Positions 8,057-16,558 are shown, counted from the first letter of the stretch. The stretch: DNA of 35,749 nucleotides from DATKCJ01 sp035513275 (GCA_035513275.1 DATKCJ010000186.1:1-35749), one strand, 5' to 3'. Notes: generated by a model from the letters alone, not told the origin. Translations and numbers: made by a program.

Positions 8057-9484
8057 TCACGCCGGTGCCCGCCAGCGGACGAATGTCAGCAGCATGATTT
8101 GCAGGTCGAGCCAGAGCGACCAGTTCTCGATGTAGTAGATGTCGTATTGGATTCGCTTCGCGAGGTCGCCTTCGCCGCGCTGGCCGTTTACCTGCGCCCA
8201 GCCCGTCATGCCGGGCCTCACGAGGTGGCGCGGCATGTAGTGCGGAATCTCTTCCGCGAGGTGATCCACGTGGTGCGGCCGCTCGGGCCGCGGGCCGACA
8301 AGACTCATGTCGCCCACGAGCACGTTCCAAAACTGTGGCAGCTCGTCGAGATTCCAGCGTCGCATGGTCCGGCCGATGCGCGAGAGCCGCGGATCATTCG
8401 GCGATGTGCTCTGCGCGAGATGATCGCTCACCTCGGAGCCGGCCGCCATGCTTCGCAGCTTCAGCATCGTGAAACGCCTGTGGTTGCTGCCGATCCGCTC
8501 CTGCCTGAAGAGCACCGGGCCGGGCGACTCGCGTTTCACGAGCACTGCGAGAATCGCGATCACCGGTGCGGACAGGATGAGGCCAACCAAGGCGCCGACG
8601 ATGTCGATCGCGCGTTTCAAGATGCGATTCAGCAGACGCTGCATCGGCAGTTCCTCGACGCCGAGAAGCGGGACGCGCCCGATCGTCTGCAGCCGCAGAC
8701 CGGACACGAACACCTCGAACACGCCGGGGATTGCCTTGAGCTCGACGTAGCAGCGTTCGCACGCACCCGTCACGGCCTGCAGCAATGGACGCGGCAGGTC
8801 GGCGCGCGAGAGGAGGAGCACGTCGATCCGGTGCGTGCGCATCGTTTCCTCGATGTTGTCGAGCGAACCGAGCACGAGCGCGGGCAGATCGTCGCGCGAC
8901 GTCGGTGCGCCGGGCGCTCGCACGATCCCTACAATGCGCAGCGGATGCGCCGGTTGCTCGCGGATGTGCTCGATGAGACTCCCGGCCTCCTCACTCCATC
9001 CGAAGACCGCCACGCGAAGTTGCACCCGCTCGAGCGTGCGCCCGCGGCTGATGAGCTTGTAGAAGACCGAGCGCCAGATCCACAGCAGCACCACGACCAG
9101 CACGACGGCGACAACGACGAAGAGTCGTGAGATCGGCGGCTGAAATTTCAAGACGAGAGAAATCCCGAGGTAGGCGACGAGCCAGAAGAACGCAGCCTTC
9201 AGGATCGTGGCCAGTGCCTGGTAGCGGCGCAGGAGCAGCTTCTGGTCGTAGAGCCCGAGTTGGGCGAATGTCGCGGCGAGCAGTAGCACGCCCGTGAGGA
9301 GCAGCGGCAGGTAGAGGCTGAACGTCGCATGCGGCACGGGAATGCCGAGCCGTTCGAGCCGCGTCTCGTAGCGCAACCAGTAGCCGAGGCACAACCCCGC
9401 GAAACATACGACCAGATCGCCCGCAAACAACACCGCCGGCAGCACGACCTGGCGGAGGCGGTTGTCTTGGTTCGCGGGTTTCAT
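8057..9484 (-). CDS. polyprenyl glycosylphosphotransferase (exopolysaccharide initiating enzyme)
   Basis: A 475-residue PHPT-family enzyme. The N-terminal half has several membrane segments (for example VVLPAVLFAGDLVVCFAGLC and FVVVAVVLVVVLLWIW), then a Rossmann-like segment (VAVFGWSEEAGSLIEHI). The C-terminal catalytic domain starts near residue 277: LKRAIDIVGALVGLILSAP membrane helix, SPGPVLFRQERIG, FTMLKLRSM, WNLDELPQFWNVLVGDMSLV, GPRPERP and RPGMTGWAQVNGQRG, all hallmark motifs. It moves a sugar-1-phosphate from a UDP-sugar to undecaprenyl phosphate in the inner membrane, the first step of glycan repeat-unit assembly. Length and motif order are normal. It lies 538 bases downstream of the O-antigen ligase on the same strand, separated from it by repeats. 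Confidence 0.93.
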   Translation of the reverse strand: MKPANQDNRLRQVVLPAVLFAGDLVVCFAGLCLGYWLRYETRLERLGIPVPHATFSLYLPLLLTGVLLLAATFAQLGLYDQKLLLRRYQALATILKAAFFWLVAYLGISLVLKFQPPISRLFVVVAVVLVVVLLWIWRSVFYKLISRGRTLERVQLRVAVFGWSEEAGSLIEHIREQPAHPLRIVGIVRAPGAPTSRDDLPALVLGSLDNIEETMRTHRIDVLLLSRADLPRPLLQAVTGACERCYVELKAIPGVFEVFVSGLRLQTIGRVPLLGVEELPMQRLLNRILKRAIDIVGALVGLILSAPVIAILAVLVKRESPGPVLFRQERIGSNHRRFTMLKLRSMAAGSEVSDHLAQSTSPNDPRLSRIGRTMRRWNLDELPQFWNVLVGDMSLVGPRPERPHHVDHLAEEIPHYMPRHLVRPGMTGWAQVNGQRGEGDLAKRIQYDIYYIENWSLWLDLQIMLLTFVRWRAPA

Positions 9485-9656
9485 GCCATGAAACGGAATT
9501 TAACCACGAAAAACACGAAACACACGAAAGGGAATTTCACGGGAGGGCGCGGAGGGAACGACGAAGAGGTGAGACACGAATTTCACGAATTCACTCGAAG
9601 GCAACGGAAGGGTTGAACCACAGATTGCACGGATTGGCACGGATCAGAGATGATTA

Positions 9657-9737
9657 ACCACGAAATACACGAAACACACGAAATGAGCCTGCAGAGCAGA
9701 GTTTCGACACGATGTTCCTTTCGTGTGTTTCGTGGTG
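9657..9737. repeat. inverted CACGAAATACACGAAACA pair
   Basis: The left arm ACCACGAAATACACGAAACA begins at 9657. The right arm, ending TTTCGTGTGTTTCGTGGT, closes at about 9737 with a loop of about 32 bases. Same family as 26617-26688. Confidence 0.7.
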
Positions 9738-9825
9738 GCTCCCATGTCGGTCGTCCGAGCTCCTTCCTCTATCCGTGTTCATCTGTGTGATCCGTGGTCC
9801 CTTTGTCATTTGGTCTTGTGGTCTC

Positions 9826-9975
9826 GAAGCGCCAACAACCAACCTCTCCAGTTGGAAGCTCCAAGCAGCAACATCCAAGCTCCAGTGAATCACGAAGCCG
9901 CAAACTGCCAGAAATTCGATGTTTCGTAATTGGAGTTTCTTTGGATGTTGGAGGTTGGATGTTGGTGCTTCGCGT
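9826..9975. repeat. long palindromic 'GGATGTTGG' element, copy 1
   Basis: The outer arms read GAAGCGCCAACAACC and GATGTTGGTGCTTCG. The centre contains AATTCGATGTTTCGTAATTG and TTTCTTTGGATGTTGG. Related copies lie at 12487-12604, 18104-18212 and 30181-30321. Confidence 0.75.
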
Positions 9976-10022
9976 TCCTCCGTATCGGTCAGTGGTCTCG
10001 TGGTCCGTTGTCATGTGGTCTC

Positions 10023-12338
10023 TCAGTCTTCACCCACGAGCTTGCGCATCTGCGGGCCAGTGAGCCAACCCTTCGCGGGGAACAACGGTGCGAGACGGCG
10101 TCGCGTCGTGGGATCGTCGATCACCATCAGCACGTCGACCGGCGCGGGCATGTCGGCGTTGCGCATCAACAGCGGGTAGCCGGTGCGCTGCCGGCGCACG
10201 CCGCTCGCGGATTCGATCGGCGGGTTGAATGCGTCACGCGTGAGGTCGGCAGCGGGAGCGGGCTGGGAATCGTCTCCCGCGAGCCAGCGAAACAGCGCCG
10301 CGACGCGACGCGCGCGTGCGTCGTCCGGTGCGATCGAGTCGAGCTGGTCTGCCGCGATGAAGAGCGTTCCTGCACGAGCAAGCGTGAATGTCGGCGTGCT
10401 CCACAGCGGCGACGCACAGAACGCAGGATCGCTGACCATCTCGGCGGCGAGCGCGATCCGCGCCTGCTCGACCTCGCCTTGCGCGAGGAGAGCCGATGAA
10501 AGGCCGAGGTAAACGCCGCCCTTGTCGGGCACCAGCCGCGCTGCCTCGCGGAAATGTTGCGCCGCTTCCGCGGGATCGGATTTCAGGAGGAGCCAACCGA
10601 GATTGAAGCGTGCGATCTCCTGGTCGCGATTCCCAGCGAGCGAAGTGCGCAGCAGATCGATCGCCGTCGCGCTTTCAGGCGGTGCCTGGATGCCGTAGGC
10701 CGGAGGATCGGCGAGGATCAGTGCAGTCGAGTTGAGGATCGCATCGGAAGGCGGCGAACTTCCCTCACCGGCAATCGCCAACGATCGAAACTTCGCAAAG
10801 TCCGAACGCTCGAGCGCATCGATCGAGGCTGAATAGCGCGCGCGCTCGACCATCGGACCGCGTTGAGTCCAAACAACGAGGAAGAGCCACACGACGACAG
10901 CTATCATCGTTGCGACGGGGGGGATTCGGATGCTTTCGAATGTGGGTCGGGGTTTAACCCCGACTTCAGACGCGTCGATGTCAGGCGTGTTGGCCGACGC
11001 AGAGATGTCGGGCGTCCCTCCGTCGCTCTTCGAGCTATGGAGGACTCGAAAGCCCGACCCACAAGAAGCCGAGCCTTCGCGCGCGCGCAGCGCGAGCGCC
11101 GCGGTCGCAGCGAGTGCTGCGGCGATGACTGGCACATCGAGTTGAAAGTCGGTCATTGAGAATGCCGCATAGCCGATGAACGCGATCGCGGCGCATCCGG
11201 CGACCGTGAGACGCGGCTCGCGCGACTCGGCGCGAAGCCTCAATGCGACGAGCGCCGCGAGGAGCAGCGCGCCGGCGAGTCCGGTGAATCCTGTGTCGGC
11301 GAGGATCTGTAGGGGAGTGTTGTGAAGCTGGAGCGCAGTTTCCACGCCGCCCGTGAGCTGGGCGCGAAACGCGGGGTAAGCGAGCGGCGTGGCACCCGGA
11401 CCGAACCCTAGCAAAGGCCGCTCGCCAGCCATGTGCACAGCGGCCTGCGCCATCGAGAGGCGCTGCACGTCGCCCGTGTTGAGCGCTCCAGTTTCCTGAA
11501 ACAGCTCGATCACTACACGCGTGCGCGGGTGCGCGATCGCGAGAGCGATCGTGGCAAGCGCGACGAGCGAGACGCCGGCGAAGATTCGCCGCCTGTTCGC
11601 GCCGCGCCGCACCATCCAGAACCAGGCGGCCGTAGCCGCGAGCACGGCCAGGCCGATCCACCCCCCGCGGCTGCCGGACGAGAAGAGCGTGGCGAGCGAG
11701 ACTGCCGTCGCGGCGATCCAAACCTTTCGCGCGCGCCCCGCCGCGAGACACGCGAGTCCGCCGGACCAACCGAGCGCGAGCACTGCGATGCCCGCAGTGT
11801 AGTTCGCATGGCCGAGCGGACTCTCGTTGCGAACCGCGAGAAAGTAAGTGAGCGCGTGCCCCTCCGAGTTCAGCCAGCGACCGATCACATCGAAGGAGAG
11901 CCACCACAAGAAAGAGAGCGCGCAGAGCGCCGCGAGTCCACCGGCGATGGCGCGGGCGATTGTGAGGTCCGTGTTGGCATCCCCTTCCGCGGTCGCGCGG
12001 CCGACCGTGAGGAAAAGCAGCAGCGGCCCGACGCCGAGCGTGAGAAACTCCGACGAGAATCCCGAATACGGTCCGGCGAGTGCCGACACGACCGATGCGC
12101 CGAGAAGGAGCGCGACTGCCGCGAGCACGGGCACGTCGAAGCCCGAGCGACCGTCGGGCGCAGCAATTGCCGAAACGAGCAGCCACACCGCCGGCAGCGC
12201 CAGCATGAGTTGGACAAGAACCGGCCGCGGCCATTTCCAAAGGAGCGTCGGGCTGTGGTCGGGAATCGTCAGTATCGCCAGCAAGGCGCATCCGAGAAGG
12301 GCGATGACACGCAGGGAGGCTCGTGCGGCGGGAGGCAT
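10023..12338 (-). CDS. O-antigen ligase/polymerase (Wzy_C family) with TPR tail
   Basis: A 771-residue protein. The first roughly 420 residues are polytopic membrane sequence with SSGSRGGWIGLAVL in the middle and the Wzy_C loop motif AGERPLLGFGPGATPLAYPA (about 298-317), followed by LQLHNTPLQILADTGFTGLA. After a membrane helix near 480 comes a soluble tail with TPR-like pairs (about 560-650), including FNLGWLLLKSDPAEAAQHFR. Such proteins join or polymerise lipid-linked glycan at the periplasmic face. Residues 426-466, just after the membrane domain, are encoded by a 123-base TGTGGGTCGGG-bounded palindromic repeat that keeps frame and supplies no known domain. The ATG at 12338 lacks a clear ribosome binding site. 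Ligase and polymerase cannot be told apart from sequence alone. Confidence 0.85.
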   Translation of the reverse strand: MPPAARASLRVIALLGCALLAILTIPDHSPTLLWKWPRPVLVQLMLALPAVWLLVSAIAAPDGRSGFDVPVLAAVALLLGASVVSALAGPYSGFSSEFLTLGVGPLLLFLTVGRATAEGDANTDLTIARAIAGGLAALCALSFLWWLSFDVIGRWLNSEGHALTYFLAVRNESPLGHANYTAGIAVLALGWSGGLACLAAGRARKVWIAATAVSLATLFSSGSRGGWIGLAVLAATAAWFWMVRRGANRRRIFAGVSLVALATIALAIAHPRTRVVIELFQETGALNTGDVQRLSMAQAAVHMAGERPLLGFGPGATPLAYPAFRAQLTGGVETALQLHNTPLQILADTGFTGLAGALLLAALVALRLRAESREPRLTVAGCAAIAFIGYAAFSMTDFQLDVPVIAAALAATAALALRAREGSASCGSGFRVLHSSKSDGGTPDISASANTPDIDASEVGVKPRPTFESIRIPPVATMIAVVVWLFLVVWTQRGPMVERARYSASIDALERSDFAKFRSLAIAGEGSSPPSDAILNSTALILADPPAYGIQAPPESATAIDLLRTSLAGNRDQEIARFNLGWLLLKSDPAEAAQHFREAARLVPDKGGVYLGLSSALLAQGEVEQARIALAAEMVSDPAFCASPLWSTPTFTLARAGTLFIAADQLDSIAPDDARARRVAALFRWLAGDDSQPAPAADLTRDAFNPPIESASGVRRQRTGYPLLMRNADMPAPVDVLMVIDDPTTRRRLAPLFPAKGWLTGPQMRKLVGED
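10941..11063. repeat. REP pair inserted in frame in the O-antigen ligase gene
   Basis: A 123-base element bounded by TGTGGGTCGGGG and CCCGACCCACA. Each end carries its own hairpin (GTCGGGGTTTAACCCCGAC, and the more open GTCGGGC/GCCCGAC arm). Its length is exactly 41 codons, with no stop in the host frame. A shorter copy with the same ends lies between genes at 21728-21798. Confidence 0.85.
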
Positions 12339-12486
12339 CAGGCTGCGAGTGAAGGTGACGAGTGAGAGTGGAAAGTGAAGGTGGAAGTGAGTTTGGGTCC
12401 TGGGTCTTGGGTCTGGGGTCTAGGCAATTGGAACTCGGAATTCGAAGTTGGGGATCTCGGGAATAAGGGAGTGAGGGAGCGGGCCG

Positions 12487-12604
12487 GCCAAAGCTCCAAG
12501 CACCAACATCCAAGCTCCATTGAATCAAAAAACGGCAAACTCCAAATTCGATGTTTCGTGATTGGGGTTTCTTTGGATGTTGGAATTTGGATGTTGGAGC
12601 TTCG
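12487..12604. repeat. long palindromic 'GGATGTTGG' element, copy 2
   Basis: The outer arms are AAGCTCCAAGCACCAACATC and the complement near GATGTTGGAGCTTCG. The centre reads AATTCGATGTTTCGTGATTG, nearly identical to the centre of copy 1. Confidence 0.78.
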
Positions 12605-12671
12605 AAGGCTGAGCTTCACCCGAGAACCCAGACCCCGGACGCCAGACCCGACTATCACTCTACCTTTCACC

Positions 12672-12710
12672 CTGCGCGTCCCGCAGCTTGACGCTGCGGG
12701 ACACGCGCAG
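12672..12710. repeat. strong hairpin 14 bases before the VTT gene
   Basis: CTGCGCGTCCCGCAGC, loop TTGAC, then GCTGCGGGACACGCGCAG. The inner stem is 10 perfect pairs and the outer 7 pairs follow after one bulged base. It could be a REP-type element or a transcription signal. Confidence 0.65.
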
Positions 12711-12723
12711 GCATCGTCGCGCG

Positions 12724-13386
12724 ATGTCCCTGCCTCGACCTTCCACGGGCACGATCGTGAAACTGGCGGTTGTCCTTGTTGCGCTTGCGGTGCTCGCGTG
12801 GTTCGCGCTTCGCGGGATCGATCTGCGTGCGGCTGCGGAGACTGCGATCAACTGGCTGCGCGAGGCTGGGCCGTGGGTCTTCTTCACCGCGATGGCGATC
12901 CTGCCGGCGTTTGGCGCGCCGATCAGCGTGTTCACACTGGTCGCAGGTCCAGCCTTCGGACTCGCGATCAGCATCCCCGCTGCGGCGGCCGCGATGCTCG
13001 TGAACATGACGATCAACTACTGGATCGCGCGCCGCTGGCTGCGGCCGGCCGTCGAGTGGTTCTTCAGGCGCACGAGCTACAAGATTCCGCGGTCGAAGGC
13101 CGAGAACCACCGGATGCTCACGGTGCTCGTGCGACTAACGCCCGGCCTTCCGTATTTCGCCCAGGGCTATGTGCTCGGTCTGGCGGAAGTGCGGTTCTGG
13201 GTCTACCTGCCAATCTCCTTCGCCATCCAATACTTGTTTGCGCTCGGCTTCCTGATTTTTGGCGAAGCACTGATGAAGGGCCGGGTCGGGATGATCGTTG
13301 CCGCCGTCACCCTGCTTGTCGTCGCGACGCTCGCGTTCCAGTTGCTCCGCCGCCGTTATGCCCGTGGAAACCCAACTCCAACTTGA
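12724..13386 (+). CDS. TVP38/TMEM64 (VTT-domain) membrane protein
   Basis: A 220-residue integral membrane protein with a VTT (SNARE-associated, DedA-like) domain. An N-terminal helix (VVLVALAVLAWFAL) is followed by AILPAFGAPISVFTLVAGPA with the re-entrant glycine/proline pattern of the family, then VRLTPGLPYFAQGYVLGLAE, and two C-terminal helices. Relatives are implicated in lipid or undecaprenyl-phosphate handling across membranes; the exact substrate here is unknown. The ATG at 12724 is preferred over 12688, since the extra twelve codons of the longer frame come from the upstream hairpin. The stop lies 29 bases inside the next gene, so the two are probably co-translated. Confidence 0.82.
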   Translation: MSLPRPSTGTIVKLAVVLVALAVLAWFALRGIDLRAAAETAINWLREAGPWVFFTAMAILPAFGAPISVFTLVAGPAFGLAISIPAAAAAMLVNMTINYWIARRWLRPAVEWFFRRTSYKIPRSKAENHRMLTVLVRLTPGLPYFAQGYVLGLAEVRFWVYLPISFAIQYLFALGFLIFGEALMKGRVGMIVAAVTLLVVATLAFQLLRRRYARGNPTPT

Positions 13387-14665
13387 GCCTGCAGGCGGCG
13401 ACGAACGCGTACAGTCAGTCAGCGCGCTGACCGCGCTCATCAAGCGCCTGCTCGAGGAAACCCTCCCGTCGGTGTGGGTGCGTGGCGAGCTTTCGAACGT
13501 GCGCGCGCAGTCGAGTGGGCACGTTTACTTCACTTTGAAGGACGAGGGCGCGAGTCTCTCCTGTGCGATCTTCCGCAACGACCTCCGGCGGCTCACTGTG
13601 CAACTGCGCGACGGCATGCAGGTCGTGGTGGAGGGCAAGATCTCCGTCTATCCGCCGCAGGGAAAGTACCAGCTCATCGCGCGGTCAATCGTGGAGGACG
13701 GCGTGGGCCGATTGCAGCAGGAGTTTGAGCGACTCAAGGCACGGCTCGACGCTGAGGGCCTTTTCGATGCGGAGAAGAAGCGCGAGATTCCGGCGATGCC
13801 CGAGACGATTGGCTTCATCACGTCGCCGACGGGAGCAGCGGTGCAGGATTTCGTGCGCATCCTGAAGCGCCGCGAGTGGCGCGGCCGCGTGGTCGTGTTG
13901 CCTGTGAAGGTGCAGGGCGAGGGCGCGGCGGCCGAGATGGTCGAGATGCTTCGCTTTGGGCAGGACGCGCAGGCGTGCGGAATCAATTTCGACTTGTTCG
14001 TCATCGGTCGCGGCGGCGGCAGCCTCGAGGACCTGTGGGCCTTCAACGAAGAGCCGCTCGTGCGCGCCGTGGCGGGCTGCGCGATCCCGATCATCTCGGC
14101 AGTCGGGCACGAGATCGATTTCACGCTGTGCGACTTCGCGGCGGACCGTCGCGCAGAGACGCCTAGCGGCGCGGCCGAGTTGATCTCGAGCGGATTCATC
14201 GACTGCCTCGAACGCGTTTCCGGCGCGGTGGATGCGATCGACCGGTCGGCGGAGTCGACCCTCGAGCGCTGCGGTTCACGACTCGACGCCGCGCGTGACC
14301 AGTTGCGGATCCTCTCGCCCGAGTCGGCGGTCGAACAGGCGTGGCAACGAATCGATGAACTTGCGATCCGGCTCGGCTCGGCGATGCGCGCCGGCGTGAA
14401 CGAGCGGACCGCGAAGCTCGCCGAGGTGCGAGCGCTTCTCGGACGGCGCTCGCCGGAGTTTCGGGTGAGGCTCGAGTCGCAGAAGCTGCTCGGACTTTGG
14501 AAGCGGCTCGAGTCGGTGAGCCCGCCATCGGTACTCAACCGCGGTTTCGTGATCATGCGCGACGAGCACGGCGCGCCTGTCGCGCGAAGCGTCGCGGTAT
14601 CGGCCGGTCAGCAGCTCGAAGCCGAGTGGGCGGATGGGCGGCGCCGCGTGAAGGCGGAAGGGTAG
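13358..14665 (+). CDS. xseA: exodeoxyribonuclease VII large subunit
   Basis: A 435-residue XseA. An N-terminal OB-fold (about 27-120) carries VWVRGELSNVRAQSSGHVYF and FTLKDEGASLSCAIF. The catalytic core has IGFITSPTGAAVQDF, IGRGGGSLEDLWAFNEEPLV and ISAVGHEIDFTLCDFAADRR-AETPSGAAE, all strongly conserved. A coiled-coil region follows, and the C-terminus VLNRGFVIMRDEHGAPV is the usual end of the family. With XseB it degrades single-stranded DNA to oligonucleotides in both directions; xseB is not in this window. The ATG at 13358 overlaps the VTT gene. The stop codon TAG is the TAG of a GTAGGGCAGG repeat head, so the last codons abut or replace sequence at the repeat junction. Confidence 0.95.
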   Translation: MPVETQLQLEPAGGDERVQSVSALTALIKRLLEETLPSVWVRGELSNVRAQSSGHVYFTLKDEGASLSCAIFRNDLRRLTVQLRDGMQVVVEGKISVYPPQGKYQLIARSIVEDGVGRLQQEFERLKARLDAEGLFDAEKKREIPAMPETIGFITSPTGAAVQDFVRILKRREWRGRVVVLPVKVQGEGAAAEMVEMLRFGQDAQACGINFDLFVIGRGGGSLEDLWAFNEEPLVRAVAGCAIPIISAVGHEIDFTLCDFAADRRAETPSGAAELISSGFIDCLERVSGAVDAIDRSAESTLERCGSRLDAARDQLRILSPESAVEQAWQRIDELAIRLGSAMRAGVNERTAKLAEVRALLGRRSPEFRVRLESQKLLGLWKRLESVSPPSVLNRGFVIMRDEHGAPVARSVAVSAGQQLEAEWADGRRRVKAEG

Positions 14666-14687
14666 GGCAGGTCTCTGACCTGCCTTC
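14662..14687 (+). repeat. REP palindrome, left end of RAYT unit
   Basis: GTAG foot, then the GGCAGGTC/GACCTGCC stem with loop TCT. The xseA stop codon is 14663-14665 within the foot. Confidence 0.85.
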
Positions 14688-14730
14688 TGGACAAGTCATA
14701 GATGCCGACGGAGAAGCCGTTCAGGACGCC

Positions 14731-15324
14731 CTACTTGGTCCACAGGTGATCGCTCCAATCTGCGACCAAACCGGCCTTCACAGGGTTGTTTCGGACATAG
14801 CGGACCATTCTCTCCCATTCGCTCTCCGTCCGAACCCATCGATCGAACCACTCACGCTGCCATACCGCGCCACCGTTGCCGAGTGCCCGGCGAATTCGGA
14901 GGGCACTGCGTCCTTTTACTCGTTTCATGATCTCTCCGAGCGAATGGGCACAGTTTCGCGATGGAACAATCAGAGCATGCCAGTGGTTCGGCATGATCGT
15001 CCGATGAGCGACCTCGACATGCCAATCGTCCAGGCACTCGAGTTCTTCGACGACAATTCTCGCAATTTGAGGCTCGCGCAGCAGACAGCCACCAATTCCC
15101 GAATCAAGGTATTTCTCGAGTGAGAGAAAGTAGTGGCGCTGAAGCTGCGCGAACTGCGCGGATTTCGGTTCGATGCTCGCCAAGCTTGCGTGGACTTCCT
15201 GCAATCGCAGCGCGGCCTCGCGCGGAATGCTGTCTGCCAGGCGAACGGTGAGAAAATAGCGGCCGTCCTTGATTTCCCAGTGTGGCAGCTTCCCGCGGCT
15301 AAACCGGGTGGTGACGACAGACAT
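14731..15324 (-). CDS. REP-associated tyrosine transposase (RAYT, Y1/HUH family)
   Basis: A 197-residue Y1 transposase-like protein. The HUH metal motif is H114-W-H116 in IMPNHWHALIVP. The C-terminal block VWQREWFDRWVRTESEW and MVRYVRNNPVKAGL carries the candidate nucleophile Y176 and the NPVKAGL signature that marks RAYTs. KRVKGRSALRIRR is the usual basic helix between them. RAYTs cleave and join single-stranded DNA at REP hairpins and are thought to have spread REPs; they are usually single-copy and domesticated rather than free IS elements. All key residues are present, so it should be active. The gene sits alone between inverted REPs, opposite in direction to xseA and in the same direction as the oxidoreductase gene to its right. 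Confidence 0.93.
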   Translation of the reverse strand: MSVVTTRFSRGKLPHWEIKDGRYFLTVRLADSIPREAALRLQEVHASLASIEPKSAQFAQLQRHYFLSLEKYLDSGIGGCLLREPQIARIVVEELECLDDWHVEVAHRTIMPNHWHALIVPSRNCAHSLGEIMKRVKGRSALRIRRALGNGGAVWQREWFDRWVRTESEWERMVRYVRNNPVKAGLVADWSDHLWTK

Positions 15325-15366
15325 GGATGACCTGGACGGTTTGAAATTCTTCAGGCTGCCAAATCG

Positions 15367-15392
15367 GAAGGCGGGTCAGAGACCCGCCCTAC
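15367..15392 (-). repeat. REP palindrome, right end of RAYT unit
   Basis: Read on the minus strand: GTAG foot, then the GGCGGGTC/GACCCGCC stem, same loop and same trailing TTC as the left copy. The stop of the neighbouring minus-strand oxidoreductase gene is at 15391-15389 within the foot. Confidence 0.85.
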
Positions 15393-16558
15393 ACCTTCGG
15401 AAACTTCACCCACTTGGCGCCGCGCTTTGAGGATTTCACGACGCTCTCGATGAATGCCATGCCTTCGATGCCGTCGTCGATCGTCGGGAAATCGTAGCCG
15501 ACTTTCGGCGGTTTGCGTCCGGCGACCTGGTCGGCGATGGCGGTCGCTGCGGCGCGGTAGACGTTGGCGAATGCCTCGATGAACGCTTCCTGGTGGCCGA
15601 ACGGCGTGCGGCTGTTCTGCTGCGCGATCGCGCTGAGATAGCTGTTGCCGCGGCGGTGAATCTGGCGCGGCTGGTTGACGGACTTGAAGATCAACTCGTT
15701 CGGGTGCTCCTGCAGCCACTCAAGGCTGCCCTTGGTGCCCCAGACGCGGATGTTGAGATTGTTCTCGTCGCCATTCGAAATCTGCGAGGCGAAGAGAATG
15801 CCCTTCGCGCCGCCCTTGTAGCGCACGAGGCAGTTGCCGTCGTCGTCGAGCGGACGTCCGGGAATGAAGGTGGAAAGCTCGGCACAAATCTCATCGATCG
15901 AGAGCCCCGTGATGTATCGCGCGAGATTCTCCGCGTGCGTGCCGATGTCGCCCATGCAGTTCGAGGTGCCGGCGACCGTCGGGTCCATTCGCCAGTTCGA
16001 GATCGCGCCATCGCCTTTCTCCTCGAGCGCGGTGATCGCGTAGCCTTGCGGATACTCGACGACGACCTTGAGAATCTTTCCGAGTTTTCCCGAGCGCACC
16101 CACTCGCGCGCTTCCTTCACCATCGGGTAGCCGGTGTAGTTGTGCGTGAGCGCGAAAATTTTCCCCGACTTGCGAACGACTTCGCGCAGCTTGCGCGCCT
16201 CGGCAAGCGTGTAGGCGAGCGGCTTGTCGCAGACGACGTGGAAACCGGCCTCGAGAAACGCCTTCGCGACGGCGAAGTGCGTGTTGTTGCGCGTGACGAT
16301 CGAGACGAAGTCGATCTGCTGGTCCGCCGGGAGCGCGGCCTCGCGCTGCGCCATCTCCTGGAATGTCGCGTAGACGCGCGAGGGGTCGAGGTGGAAGTCC
16401 TTGCCCGAGAGGCGCGACTTTTCGGCGTCGGAGGAAAAGCAGCCGGCGACGAGTTCGATCTCGCCGTCGAGGCGTGCGGCCATGCGATGCACGGCGCCGA
16501 TAAATGCGCCACGGCCGCCGCCGACCATGCCCATGCGGAGTTTTCGTTCTAGTTTCAT
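15389..16558 (-). CDS. Gfo/Idh/MocA family oxidoreductase 1
   Basis: A 389-residue NAD(P)-dependent oxidoreductase. The N-terminal Rossmann domain starts LRMGMVGGGRGAFIGAVHR with the glycine-rich dinucleotide loop. VVCDKPLAYTLAEAR holds the usual catalytic-region lysine. The C-terminal domain has THNYTGYPMVKEAREWVRSG and GDIGTHAENLARYITG, with the Asp/His pair seen in inositol- and sugar-dehydrogenases. It probably oxidises a sugar or cyclitol in the cytoplasm; the substrate is unknown. The ATG at 16558 starts right before the Rossmann strand; the open frame upstream to 16639 is repeat sequence and was not used. No clear ribosome binding site precedes it. It ends on the TAG of a REP. A second family member and a sugar isomerase follow upstream on the same strand. 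Confidence 0.92.
   Translation of the reverse strand: MKLERKLRMGMVGGGRGAFIGAVHRMAARLDGEIELVAGCFSSDAEKSRLSGKDFHLDPSRVYATFQEMAQREAALPADQQIDFVSIVTRNNTHFAVAKAFLEAGFHVVCDKPLAYTLAEARKLREVVRKSGKIFALTHNYTGYPMVKEAREWVRSGKLGKILKVVVEYPQGYAITALEEKGDGAISNWRMDPTVAGTSNCMGDIGTHAENLARYITGLSIDEICAELSTFIPGRPLDDDGNCLVRYKGGAKGILFASQISNGDENNLNIRVWGTKGSLEWLQEHPNELIFKSVNQPRQIHRRGNSYLSAIAQQNSRTPFGHQEAFIEAFANVYRAAATAIADQVAGRKPPKVGYDFPTIDDGIEGMAFIESVVKSSKRGAKWVKFPKV

Larger units (their letters stand above)
9485..10022. repeat. dense intergenic repeats upstream of the PHPT gene
   Basis: No gene supported. It contains an AACCACGAAAAACACGAAAC copy about 20 bases before the PHPT start, GAGACACGAATTTCACGAATT (about 9571-9592), an ACCACAGATTGCACGGATTG copy (about 9617), an inverted pair of the CACGAAATACACGAAACA family (9657-9737), a CCGTGTTCATCTGTGTGATC copy (about 9772-9791), and a full copy of the long palindromic 'GGATGTTGG' element (9826-9975). 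Frames that encode peptides such as SLDVAAWSF are products of this last repeat. Confidence 0.75.
12339..12723. repeat. intergenic repeats between divergent O-antigen ligase and VTT gene
   Basis: No gene seen. Nearest the ligase start is AGAGTGGAAAGTGAAGGTGG (about 12366), then GGGTCTTGGGTCTGGGGTCT-like repeats, a copy of the long palindromic element (12487-12604), an inverted CCCAGACCCCGGACG copy (about 12640), and a strong hairpin at 12672-12710. Any promoters for the two divergent genes must lie within or between these repeats. Confidence 0.7.
14662..15392. mobile_element. RAYT/REP unit bounded by inverted GTAG palindromes
   Basis: A 731-base unit whose ends are inverted copies of one REP: GTAGGGCAGGTC... 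on the plus strand (14662-14687) and GTAGGGCGGGTC... on the minus strand (15392-15367). Between them lies only a RAYT gene. Both flanking genes (xseA from the left, an oxidoreductase from the right) end on the TAG of these terminal repeats. RAYT proteins are known to bind REP hairpins with a GTAG foot, so this arrangement is the expected enzyme plus substrate unit. Confidence 0.8.

Noticed and set aside
9485..10022. possible CRISPR array because of repeated short words
   Set aside because: Repeats are of several unrelated families, often inverted, with no regular spacer length and no cas genes.
11035..12528. 497-codon minus-strand open frame
   Set aside because: A shifted frame of the O-antigen ligase gene extended into an intergenic repeat; its start (MIQWSLDVGAWSF) is encoded by the palindromic element.
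15593..16552. 319-codon plus-strand open frame
   Set aside because: It is antisense to oxidoreductase 1 and has the composition of a mirror frame.
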